DNA of 64,000 bases from DATMBF01 sp035559595. Its GTDB lineage: Bacteria; Bacteroidota; Ignavibacteria; UBA10030. The notes beneath the pieces are model-generated. The model saw only the letters and a program-made list of their open reading frames with translations, made no database searches and was not told the DNA's origin. The first letter of the stretch is position 1; every line of letters starts with the position of its first letter. Shown one piece after another: positions 8,812-16,284 of this stretch. The stretch is taken from contig DATMBF010000030.1 in NCBI GenBank assembly GCA_035559595.1, forward strand, positions 65,030-129,029, given 5' to 3'. A program made the position numbers and the translations under genes.

Positions 8812-10128
8812 ATGCAAGTCGAAGTCGTAATGCCGAAAATGGGCGAAAGTATCCAGGAGGGAAAGATCCTTCGCTGGATGAAGAAACCCGGAGACAAGAT
8901 CAAGAAGGATGAGACGATTCTGGAAATCAGCACGGACAAAGTCGATTCTGAGATTCCCTCCCCAGAGTCCGGCATTTTGACGAAGATTATCGTTCCCGAA
9001 AACGAGACAGTTCCGGTCGGAACGGTGATCGCCTACATCGAAACGGATGTTGCGGCGGCGAACGTGGATACTTCCACCCCACCTGCGGCGGCAAAACAGG
9101 AAGCAAAAGCGGCTGCAGCAGAATCACGGGTGGCTTCCTCTGTCCATGTTACACAAAAAGCGGTCGAGCCTGTTCCCGCGCGTGGTCGCAACGGGCAACG
9201 GTTCTATTCACCCCTTGTTCGTACAATTGCCAAGAAAGAGGGGGTTTCACAATCGGAACTCGATCAGATTTCCGGCACGGGTATTGGCGGGCGCGTGACG
9301 AAACATGATCTGGTTGAGTATCTCAAGAATCGAGGTGCTGCTCCGCGCGTTGCCCCGATGCCGCAAATCGGATTTCAACCGGTCGATGTTAAGGAACTCG
9401 AAAAACGCTATCCGGCACCACGTCATCGTATTCTGCAGATGGACAACATCCAGCAGAAGATGGCGGAACATATGGTGCGAAGTATTCACACATCTCCACA
9501 TGTGCAAGCAATTGCAGAATGCGACGTCACGCGGATTGCACGTTTCAGGACCGAGAATGCAGAAAAGTTTGAGAAACAAGAAGGGTTCAAACTAACCTTT
9601 ACTCCGTTTTTCATGGATGCAACCGTCCGCGCGTTGAAGGATCTCCCGCTCGTGAACAGCTCGGTTGAGGGTGATAAGATTATTATCAAGAACTTCATCA
9701 ATCTTGGCATGGCTGTCGCCGGACCGAAAGGGCTTATCGTACCTGTTATCAAGAATGCAGAAGAGAAGAATTTCCTGGGACTCGCCCGGGCGATGAACGA
9801 TATCGCCCTCCGTACGAGAAACAACAAGCTCACGCCAGATGATATCCAGGGCGGAACATTTACAATCACGAACTACGGCGTTTTCGGGAACATCATCGGC
9901 ATCCCGATCATCAACCAGCCGCAAGTTGCCATCCTGGGGTTCGGGGCAATCAAGAAACGACCTGTTGTGATTACCGATGCCGAGGATAATGATACAATTG
10001 CTATTCGATCTATGGTGTATTTGACACTCTCCTTCGACCACCGGATTCTCGACGGAGCCATTGGTGGGCAGTTCATTATGAAGGTGGCAAGCAACATCGA
10101 AAACTTCGATTTCAGTGGAATTTTCTAA
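8812..10128 (+). CDS. dihydrolipoamide acyltransferase (E2)
   Basis: Core of the 2-oxoacid dehydrogenase complex. One lipoyl domain occupies residues 1-76; its modified lysine lies in ISTDKVDSE. An Ala-rich linker follows. Next is the peripheral subunit-binding domain (about 120-160, SPLVRTIAKKEGV…GTGIGGRVTKHDL). The catalytic CoA-acyltransferase domain ends with SFDHRILDGA, which holds the active-site His and Asp. ATG at 8812 has AAGGAG six bases upstream. The sequence is closest in style to branched-chain/acetoin-type E2 proteins, but acetyl versus branched-chain specificity is left open. The next gene, lipA, starts on the base after this stop. Confidence 0.94.
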   Translation: MQVEVVMPKMGESIQEGKILRWMKKPGDKIKKDETILEISTDKVDSEIPSPESGILTKIIVPENETVPVGTVIAYIETDVAAANVDTSTPPAAAKQEAKAAAAESRVASSVHVTQKAVEPVPARGRNGQRFYSPLVRTIAKKEGVSQSELDQISGTGIGGRVTKHDLVEYLKNRGAAPRVAPMPQIGFQPVDVKELEKRYPAPRHRILQMDNIQQKMAEHMVRSIHTSPHVQAIAECDVTRIARFRTENAEKFEKQEGFKLTFTPFFMDATVRALKDLPLVNSSVEGDKIIIKNFINLGMAVAGPKGLIVPVIKNAEEKNFLGLARAMNDIALRTRNNKLTPDDIQGGTFTITNYGVFGNIIGIPIINQPQVAILGFGAIKKRPVVITDAEDNDTIAIRSMVYLTLSFDHRILDGAIGGQFIMKVASNIENFDFSGIF

Positions 10129-11025
10129 ATGCAATTTCTGATTGAAGAAATAAAGGTCCGACCGACGGCAACGGAAGAATCGCCAGCCGTTAGGCGTCCT
10201 GATTGGCTGAAGGCAAAGATTCCCGGCGGTCCAAACTACGCGCGACTCAAAGGGATCATCGATGAACATCGCTTGCACACGGTTTGCCAGGAAGCGCGCT
10301 GTCCCAACATGGGCGAATGCTGGAACGCGGGCACGGCAACGTTTATGATCCTTGGCGATATCTGCACCCGCTCGTGCGGTTTCTGTGCGGTGAAGACGGG
10401 GAGGCCCGACTACGGCCTCGATTGGGACGAGCCGTACCGGGTTGCGCATGCCGTAGAAATTCTTGGTGTCCGCCATGCCGTCATAACCTCGGTCAATCGC
10501 GATGAGCGGAGAGATGGTGGGGCTCCGATTTTCGCGGAGACGATTCGGCAGATTCGACGTCGCGTTCCGGGCTGCAAAGTGGAGGTGCTTATTCCGGATT
10601 TCAAGGGAAGCGAAGAGGCACTGAACATAGTTCTGGAAGCACAACCGGACGTGCTGAATCATAATCTTGAGACGGTTCCTCGTCTTTATTCTACAGTTCG
10701 TCCACAGGCAAATTACCGCCAGTCCCTCGAAGTGCTTGATCGGGCAAAGCGAAAAGGATTCCTGACGAAAACCGGTTTGATGCTTGGTATCGGTGAAAAG
10801 ACGGAAGAGGTTCTTGAGGTGATGAAGGACGTGCGCGCAGTCGATTGCGATATCCTCACGCTGGGGCAGTATCTCCAACCTACAAAAGATCACCTCCCAA
10901 TCGACCGTTACGTTCATCCCGATGAGTTCCGAATGCTGAAGGAAGAAGGGTTGAAGATGGGTTTCAAACATGTCGAATCGGGGCCTCTTGTTCGAAGCTC
11001 TTACCACGCCGAGCGGCACGTGTAG
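10129..11025 (+). CDS. lipA: lipoyl synthase LipA
   Basis: Radical-SAM enzyme that inserts two sulfurs into octanoyl-E2 to make lipoyl groups. The auxiliary cluster cysteines are C53, C58 and C64 (CQEARCPNMGEC). The radical-SAM cysteines are C79, C83 and C86 (CTRSCGFC). The C-terminal RSSYHAE serine motif that ligates the auxiliary cluster is present. Length (298) is normal. It completes the operon, which therefore encodes E1, E2, E3 and both enzymes of endogenous lipoate assembly. Confidence 0.96.
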   Translation: MQFLIEEIKVRPTATEESPAVRRPDWLKAKIPGGPNYARLKGIIDEHRLHTVCQEARCPNMGECWNAGTATFMILGDICTRSCGFCAVKTGRPDYGLDWDEPYRVAHAVEILGVRHAVITSVNRDERRDGGAPIFAETIRQIRRRVPGCKVEVLIPDFKGSEEALNIVLEAQPDVLNHNLETVPRLYSTVRPQANYRQSLEVLDRAKRKGFLTKTGLMLGIGEKTEEVLEVMKDVRAVDCDILTLGQYLQPTKDHLPIDRYVHPDEFRMLKEEGLKMGFKHVESGPLVRSSYHAERHV

Positions 11026-11044
11026 CATCCACCTCAAATTTTTC

Positions 11045-11073
11045 TTGCGATTTTGTCAGATTTCGTGTACATT
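11045..11073 (+). promoter_or_regulatory. predicted promoter of rplM-rpsI
   Basis: TTGCGA at 11045-11050, a 17-base spacer and TACATT at 11068-11073, in the 98-base gap between lipA and rplM. Same TTG-N20-TAnnTT layout as other promoters in the window. Confidence 0.5.
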
Positions 11074-11123
11074 TCATAGCTGTCTAAGTTACGAAGTCCA
11101 ACTTTTTTGCCGATGGAGGATTT

Positions 11124-11564
11124 GTGGTAACGGAACCAAGAACAAAGTTTTTCAAAACAGAAGATGCTCAGCAAAAATGGTTTGTCGTCGATGCATCGGG
11201 CAAGACGCTCGGCCGCGTGGCTTCAAAGGTCGCTCACATTCTCCGCGGAAAACACAAGCCCGCGTTTACGCCGAATGCAGATCTTGGTGACTTCGTTGTT
11301 GTGGTGAATGCCGACAAGGTTCAAGTGACCGGCAAGCGGGTGGAGATGAAGGAGTTTTTCCACAACACCGGATTTCCCGGGGGTGCCCGGTTTGAATCCT
11401 TCAAGGAGTTGATTCAAAATAAGCCCGAGTGGGTCTTCGAGCATGCCGTCAAGGGGATGCTTCCGCACAACCGCCTCGGTCGCAGAATCATTAAGAAGCT
11501 CAAAGTCTATCGCGGCTCAGAGCATCCGCATACGGCACAAAAACCCGAACCGCTCGCAGTATAA
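11124..11564 (+). CDS. rplM: 50S ribosomal protein L13
   Basis: Early-assembly protein of the large subunit. Recognised by KWFVVDASGKTLGRVAS, by VVVVNADKVQVTGKR and by the conserved AVKGMLPHNRLGR segment near residue 110. GTG start at 11124, with GGAGG seven bases upstream. It is followed after 11 bases by rpsI, the usual L13-S9 pair. Confidence 0.97.
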   Translation: MVTEPRTKFFKTEDAQQKWFVVDASGKTLGRVASKVAHILRGKHKPAFTPNADLGDFVVVVNADKVQVTGKRVEMKEFFHNTGFPGGARFESFKELIQNKPEWVFEHAVKGMLPHNRLGRRIIKKLKVYRGSEHPHTAQKPEPLAV

Positions 11565-11575
11565 GAAAGGAATCT

Positions 11576-11962
11576 ATGCATCCGATTGTGAACGTTGGCC
11601 GCCGGAAAACCGCTGTTGCACGGGTGAAGCTTATTGAAGGTTCTGGTAAAGTACTGATTAACGGCAAACCGCTCGACGAGTTCTTCCGTGTCGAGACGCT
11701 ACGACAAGAAGTGCTGAAGCCGTTTGAAGTAACACAGACCGCTGGTCGATACGATGCCCATGTGCGTGTTGAAGGGGGTGGGACGACGGGTCAAGCCGGA
11801 GCGATTAAGCTTGGCATCGCGCGTTCTCTGGTCAATATCGATGAAGAGTTTCGCGTGATGCTTCGCAACCACGGTTTGCTGACGCGCGATCCTCGGATGG
11901 TGGAACGAAAGAAGTACGGCCAGAAGAAGGCCCGCAAACGGTTCCAGTTCTCCAAGCGATAA
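11576..11962 (+). CDS. rpsI: 30S ribosomal protein S9
   Basis: Small-subunit protein whose C-terminal tail reaches the P-site tRNA. NVGRRKTAVARVKL at the N-terminus and the terminal KKARKRFQFSKR with its invariant final Lys-Arg are diagnostic. At 128 residues it is normal length. ATG preceded by AAAGGA. Second gene of the rplM-rpsI unit. Confidence 0.97.
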   Translation: MHPIVNVGRRKTAVARVKLIEGSGKVLINGKPLDEFFRVETLRQEVLKPFEVTQTAGRYDAHVRVEGGGTTGQAGAIKLGIARSLVNIDEEFRVMLRNHGLLTRDPRMVERKKYGQKKARKRFQFSKR

Positions 11963-12146
11963 AAACAGCGTTCTGAGTTGCGAATCCGGGTTGAACGTTA
12001 ACTCGGAACCCGGAACGTGAACCTCGAAACAATTTCTATCAATCATATTCTCCGATTCGACCGGGAGTGTCCCGAGAGGTCAGGTGGCGATCGGGATTCC
12101 GGAAGAAGATGACGGGAATAGACGAACAACTCAAGAAAGGATAACC
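11963..12146 (+). promoter_or_regulatory. rpsB leader with inverted repeats
   Basis: This 184-base non-coding stretch lies before the S2 start. It contains an eight-base inverted repeat TCCGGGTT (11985-11992) / AACCCGGA (12007-12014) and a short CGGGA-GTG-TCCCG hairpin (12062-12074). rpsB mRNAs of several bacteria carry autoregulatory leaders bound by S2. A role of that kind here is inference. There is no T-tract after either hairpin, so they do not look like intrinsic terminators. Confidence 0.35.
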
Positions 12147-12908
12147 ATGCCACGTGTTGAATTAGAAGCACTCCTCAAAGCAGGAGCCCACTTTGGGCAC
12201 CTCACCCGCCGTTGGAATCCCAAAATGAAGCCGTTTATCTTCATGGAGCGGAACGGGATTCACGTTATCGATCTCAAGAAGACCCAGGAACTCATCGACG
12301 AAGCCTGCAACGCCGTTTCTAATGCGGTCGCGGAGGGAAAGAAGATTCTCTTCGTGTCGACCAAGAAACCGGCTTGTGAAGTTGTCGAGGAAGAGGCGAA
12401 GCGCTGCAATGCTTTCTATGTCACAGACCGTTGGTTGGGCGGTATGCTGACGAACTTTTCCACGATTCGGAAAAGTGTGAAACGACTAACGAACATTGAG
12501 AAGATGGAGAGTGACGGCACGTTTGAGAATCTGACCAAGAAAGAGCGTCTCCAGCTAACGCGTGAACGTGACAAACTGCAAAACGTCCTTCGTGGTGTTG
12601 TGGATATGACGCGACTCCCGGGGATGCTCTTCGTTGTCGATATCAAGAAAGAGGCAATTGCCGTGAAAGAGGCCCGACGATTGGGAATTCCTGTTGTCGC
12701 GATCGTCGATACGAACACTGATCCCGATCCGATCGACTATCCGATTCCGGCAAACGATGATGCCTTGAAATCCGTGCAGCTTATTACGAAGGTTATTGCT
12801 GATGCCGTCATTGAAGGATCGGAGCGAGCGGCGGCGGCACAACAGGCTGCGGCAGAGGAATCACAAGAACAATCGAAGCAACATGCAGAACTCGAGGAAA
12901 AAGGATGA
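12147..12908 (+). CDS. rpsB: 30S ribosomal protein S2
   Basis: Small-subunit protein S2. Starts at ATG 12147 (MPRVELEALLKAGAHFGH) with AAAGGA seven bases upstream. The frame is open back to 12084, but those residues do not resemble S2. Conserved blocks are GAHFGHLTRRWNPKM, FVSTKKPACEVVEEEA, DRWLGGMLTNFSTIR and VAIVDTNTDPDPIDYPIPAND. The C-terminus is an Ala/Gln/Glu-rich tail. The stop overlaps the first possible tsf start (ATGA). Confidence 0.96.
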   Translation: MPRVELEALLKAGAHFGHLTRRWNPKMKPFIFMERNGIHVIDLKKTQELIDEACNAVSNAVAEGKKILFVSTKKPACEVVEEEAKRCNAFYVTDRWLGGMLTNFSTIRKSVKRLTNIEKMESDGTFENLTKKERLQLTRERDKLQNVLRGVVDMTRLPGMLFVVDIKKEAIAVKEARRLGIPVVAIVDTNTDPDPIDYPIPANDDALKSVQLITKVIADAVIEGSERAAAAQQAAAEESQEQSKQHAELEEKG

Positions 12909-13537
12909 GTAAACGAGAGGAAACAGCGTTTATGGCTGCTATTACATCGGATCAAGTAAAGAAACTGCGCGAGAAGACCGGTGCGGGAATGATGGACTGT
13001 AAACGCGCGCTCGAAGAGACAGGCGGCGATATGGATGCCGCAATTGAGTATCTGCGGAAGAAAGGCGCGGCAACAGCTGCGAAGCGAGCTGATCGGGAAA
13101 CGAATCAGGGTGTGGTCGAAGCCTATATCCACGCCGGCGGTCGTATCGGAGCGATGGTGGAGCTGAACTGCGAGACGGACTTCGTTGCGAAGACGCCTCA
13201 GTTCAAGACTCTTGCACACGATATCGCCATGCAGATTGCGGCGATGAACCCGCAATTCATCAGCCGGGATCAGGTCCCGCAGGAAGTACAGCAAAAAGAG
13301 CTTGAGATCTACAAATCCCAGGCTCAAAACGAAGGGAAACCTGCCCAAATTGCAGAGAAGATTGCGCAGGGAAGACTGGACAAATACTTTCAAGAGGTTT
13401 GCCTCCTTGAGCAGTCGTTTATCAAAGATTCAGGAAAAACCATTAAGGATATCATCGATGAAGCGACGGCTGCCATCGGCGAGAAGATCTCGGTCCGGCG
13501 GTTCCAGCGCTATCACCTTGGTGAGGATGGCAAATAA
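12905..13537 (+). CDS. tsf: translation elongation factor Ts
   Basis: Nucleotide-exchange factor for EF-Tu. The N-terminal UBA-like domain has LREKTGAGMMDCKRALEE, and the core has MVELNCETDFVAKTPQF, the TDFV motif that inserts into EF-Tu. Length is about 200, shorter than E. coli (283), as in other compact EF-Ts with one coiled-coil region. Two starts are possible. ATG 12905 overlaps the rpsB stop and has a good GAGGAAAAAGG site. ATG 12932 (MAAITSDQV) matches where homologues usually begin. A strong terminator follows. Confidence 0.95.
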   Translation: MSKREETAFMAAITSDQVKKLREKTGAGMMDCKRALEETGGDMDAAIEYLRKKGAATAAKRADRETNQGVVEAYIHAGGRIGAMVELNCETDFVAKTPQFKTLAHDIAMQIAAMNPQFISRDQVPQEVQQKELEIYKSQAQNEGKPAQIAEKIAQGRLDKYFQEVCLLEQSFIKDSGKTIKDIIDEATAAIGEKISVRRFQRYHLGEDGK

Positions 13538-13545
13538 GCTCACAG

Positions 13546-13573
13546 AATCCCGAAGCGATTCGGGATTTTTTTT
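13546..13573 (+). terminator. intrinsic terminator after tsf
   Basis: Perfect nine-base stem AATCCCGAA / TTCGGGATT with a four-base loop, followed by a run of eight T. It closes the rpsB-tsf unit just before pyrH. Confidence 0.9.
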
Positions 13574-13591
13574 ATCCAGACGGAATCTTTC

Positions 13592-14314
13592 ATGGCGGAT
13601 TTGAAATACAAGCGGATTTTGCTCAAGCTGAGTGGAGAGGCCCTTCTTGGTAGTCAGGAGTATGGCATTGACTCGAAGGTTCTCAGCCACTATGCTGAGG
13701 AAATCCGTTCGATCAGAGAGCTTGGTGCGGAAATCGGTATTGTCATTGGCGGCGGAAACATTTACCGCGGCATTGAGAACTCTTCGGACGGGATCGATAA
13801 AGTCACCGGTGACCACATGGGAATGCTGGCAACGGTGATCAACGCACTGGCCCTCCAGAGTGCCTTGGAGCATCACGGCGTTCTCACGCGATGCCAAACG
13901 GCTATTAACATGGAGCAGATCGCCGAGCCGTTCATTCGTCGACGGGCTATCAGACATCTTGAGAAAGGGCGAGTCGTCATCTTCGCAGCGGGAACGGGAA
14001 ATCCCTATTTCACAACAGATACAGCAGCAGCACTTCGTGCAATCGAAATTCAGGCGGATGTGATTTTAAAAGGAACACGCGTTGACGGCATCTATGACTC
14101 TGACCCTGAGAAGAACAAGAACGCGATTCATTTTCCGGAAATCTCCTATCTCGATGTCTTGAAACGAGATCTCAAGGTAATGGACCTTACCGCAATTACG
14201 CTGTGCAAAGAGAACAAACTGCCGATTATCGTTTTCAACATGAACAAACGAGGGAATTTGCAGAAGATCGTTACGGGTCAACGTGTAGGGTCCAGAGTGT
14301 TTGAAACCGTTTGA
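13592..14314 (+). CDS. pyrH: UMP kinase
   Basis: Amino-acid-kinase-fold enzyme that phosphorylates UMP to UDP. The motifs are KRILLKLSGEAL at the N-terminus, IVIGGGNIYRG, DHMGMLATVINALAL, AAGTGNPYFTTDTAAALRA and KGTRVDGIYDSDP. Length (240) is typical. The ATG lies 18 bases after the tsf terminator, so it needs read-through or a promoter inside tsf. frr follows after 46 bases, the usual neighbour. Confidence 0.97.
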   Translation: MADLKYKRILLKLSGEALLGSQEYGIDSKVLSHYAEEIRSIRELGAEIGIVIGGGNIYRGIENSSDGIDKVTGDHMGMLATVINALALQSALEHHGVLTRCQTAINMEQIAEPFIRRRAIRHLEKGRVVIFAAGTGNPYFTTDTAAALRAIEIQADVILKGTRVDGIYDSDPEKNKNAIHFPEISYLDVLKRDLKVMDLTAITLCKENKLPIIVFNMNKRGNLQKIVTGQRVGSRVFETV

Positions 14315-14360
14315 TGTCCTATCATCTCCTTCAACCCAGAACTCTGTCTGAAGGTCAGCC

Positions 14361-14918
14361 ATGGTCAAAGAAATCCTGAAGAATGCGGAAGATCGAATGA
14401 AGAAGACAGTGGAGGTGGTACGCGAAGAACTGGTCAAGATCCGGACCGGCAAGGCCACAACAGCGCTCCTCGATGGCGTGAAGGTCGACTACTATGGCAC
14501 CCCGACTTCGCTGAAGCAGCTTGCGAACGTCAGCACGCCGGATATTCATACGATCAGCGTGCAGCCGTACGACAAAGGTGCGACACAGGCTATCGAAAAG
14601 GCAATTCTCAACGCAAACCTCGGATTGAATCCCATCAATGACGGGAATCTCATTCGAGTCCCCATTCCTCCCCTCAATGAGGAGCGGAGGAAGGAGCTTG
14701 TTAAACTGGCAAAGAAGTTCGTTGAGGAGGGGAAGGTTGCGGTGCGGAACGTCCGTCGGGATGCTATCGAGCATCTGAAAAAGGCCGAGAAAGATGAACA
14801 TTTTTCGGAGGATGAGCGAAAACGCGGCGAACAGGAAGCCCAAAAGTTGACTGATCGCTACATCAAGGATCTCGATAACCTCATGGCAGTGAAGGAAAAG
14901 GAAATCATGGAAGTGTAG
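14361..14918 (+). CDS. frr: ribosome recycling factor
   Basis: tRNA-shaped protein that splits post-termination ribosomes together with EF-G. RIRTGKA-type motif (VKIRTGKATTALLDG), the YYGTPTSLKQLANVS hinge and the C-terminal helix with LNEERRKELVKLAKKF are conserved. At 185 residues it is normal. A terminator follows. Confidence 0.97.
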   Translation: MVKEILKNAEDRMKKTVEVVREELVKIRTGKATTALLDGVKVDYYGTPTSLKQLANVSTPDIHTISVQPYDKGATQAIEKAILNANLGLNPINDGNLIRVPIPPLNEERRKELVKLAKKFVEEGKVAVRNVRRDAIEHLKKAEKDEHFSEDERKRGEQEAQKLTDRYIKDLDNLMAVKEKEIMEV

Positions 14919-14941
14919 CGGAAAAACGAGCGTTGGAAGGT

Positions 14942-14975
14942 ACGAAATCCCGGTCTTGCCGGGATTCTTCGTTTT
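14942..14975 (+). terminator. intrinsic terminator after frr
   Basis: Stem ATCCCGG / CCGGGAT with a TCTTG loop, extended by ACGAA / TTCGT across a small bulge and ending in TTTT. Closes the pyrH-frr unit. Confidence 0.75.
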
Positions 14976-15040
14976 GTGCTGTAACATCTTTGCAGCAGAT
15001 AGCGTAACTTCAAGGAGCAAGAATTCCGAAGGAGGTTGAC

Positions 15041-15709
15041 ATGTCAAACCAGCCGCGTAAGCTTTACAGAAGTCAGACCGATCGTGTACTGGCAGGAGTC
15101 TGCGGAGGAGTGGGCGAGTACCTGAACATCGATTCCACGATCATTCGCATTCTCTGGGTCGTTCTGACCATCCTCGGAGGTTCGGGCATTATCCTTTACA
15201 TCGTTTCTATCTTTATCATTCCGCTCAACCCAACTGTCCGCCTCGGGGCCGTCCCAAGCAGCACACCCAGAACTCTCATGACCATCTTAGGACTTTCTCT
15301 GGTGGTGGTGGGATCGGCGCTGATTCTCGACAATCTCGACCTTCTCAATGTAAGAGGCTGGTGGAGACTGATGTGGGATTATCTCCTCCCGGCCGTCTTA
15401 GTCCTTGCAGGTATATATGTTCTTGCTCGTGGATCGGGCCGCAAGAGTCCGGATGCGAACGCTGAGGCACCAATGGGTGGTACTCCTCAACCCGAAGCAG
15501 CCGCACCGATGCAGCAACTGCGTCGTTCGGTGATGGATAGAAAGCTCTTCGGCGTCTGTGGCGGATTGGCTGACTATTTCAATGTCGATTCGACGGTCAT
15601 CCGTCTTTTCTTCGTTCTGTTCACCTTACTCTCGTTTGGGTTCGGCATCCTTGCGTACCTGCTGTTTCTCATTGTTATGCCCGAAGAACGTCTGCAAACA
15701 AAATCCTAA
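15041..15709 (+). CDS. PspC-domain membrane protein with two PspC repeats
   Basis: Two PspC domains flank a pair of transmembrane helices. The first (residues 8-63) reads LYRSQTDRVLAGVCGGVGEY then a hydrophobic helix; the second (about 160-220) reads LRRSVMDRKLFGVCGGLADY then another helix. PspC proteins sense or stabilise the membrane in phage-shock-type envelope stress responses; no PspA or PspF is in the window. Good GGAGG site before ATG 15041. The next gene, a LiaF-like membrane protein, begins seven bases after this stop, which suggests a two-gene envelope-stress unit. Confidence 0.87.
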   Translation: MSNQPRKLYRSQTDRVLAGVCGGVGEYLNIDSTIIRILWVVLTILGGSGIILYIVSIFIIPLNPTVRLGAVPSSTPRTLMTILGLSLVVVGSALILDNLDLLNVRGWWRLMWDYLLPAVLVLAGIYVLARGSGRKSPDANAEAPMGGTPQPEAAAPMQQLRRSVMDRKLFGVCGGLADYFNVDSTVIRLFFVLFTLLSFGFGILAYLLFLIVMPEERLQTKS

Positions 15710-15716
15710 TCCTTCG

Positions 15717-16229
15717 ATGGATCAAACAAGGCTTTCTCCCGTGAATCGTACAAGTATCATCGGTGTTGGTCTCATCATTCTTGGCGGGGTACTTCTGCTT
15801 AACACGCTTGGCGTGGCGTACTTTAGTTGGAAGAGAATCTTTTGGTTGTTCGGACTGATTGCGGGAGGGGGATTTGTCGTTCAGGGATTTGCTCGGGGCC
15901 ACCGCGGGAAAATCTTTTGGGGAAGTCTCCTCTTCTTCGTTTCTCTCTACTACAACCTCTGGCATTGGTGGATCATCGATCGGGATTATCTCCTCTGGCT
16001 TCCCTCGATGAGTATTGCGTTTGGACTTTCTTATCTCGTGCTCTTTGCGTACGAGCCGAAGAACGTGACGGAATTGATTCCGGCGTCGATCTTTATCGGC
16101 ATGGGAATGATCGGTATCCTCTGGTGGTGGGAGTACCTCGAGTGGTTTGAGGTGGAGGATGCTCTCCGTACCTACTGGCCTCTGGTTTTGGTTGCGATTG
16201 GCCTGGCGCTGATGTTCCGGCGACGGTAG
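15717..16229 (+). CDS. LiaF/DUF5668-like membrane protein
   Basis: Small integral membrane protein of 170 residues with five to six hydrophobic segments and Trp-rich loops. The N-terminal IIGVGLIILGGVLLLNTLG resembles the LiaI-LiaF-like transmembrane region often found beside PspC proteins. I start it at ATG 15717 (MDQTRLSP). The open frame runs back into the pspC gene to 15558, but that part is the shadow of the PspC domain. Function unproven; the context suggests envelope stress sensing. Confidence 0.75.
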   Translation: MDQTRLSPVNRTSIIGVGLIILGGVLLLNTLGVAYFSWKRIFWLFGLIAGGGFVVQGFARGHRGKIFWGSLLFFVSLYYNLWHWWIIDRDYLLWLPSMSIAFGLSYLVLFAYEPKNVTELIPASIFIGMGMIGILWWWEYLEWFEVEDALRTYWPLVLVAIGLALMFRRR

Positions 16230-16284
16230 GGGGTTGTAGAGTTCGATCCGTGATCGGACTTCTCTCGAAACGGAAGGATTGTTC

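Noticed and set aside
9592..11037. 481-codon open frame on the minus strand opposite the E2 and lipA genes
   Set aside because: It is the shadow of two well-conserved plus-strand genes. The translated sequence has no domain, and codon quality is poor.
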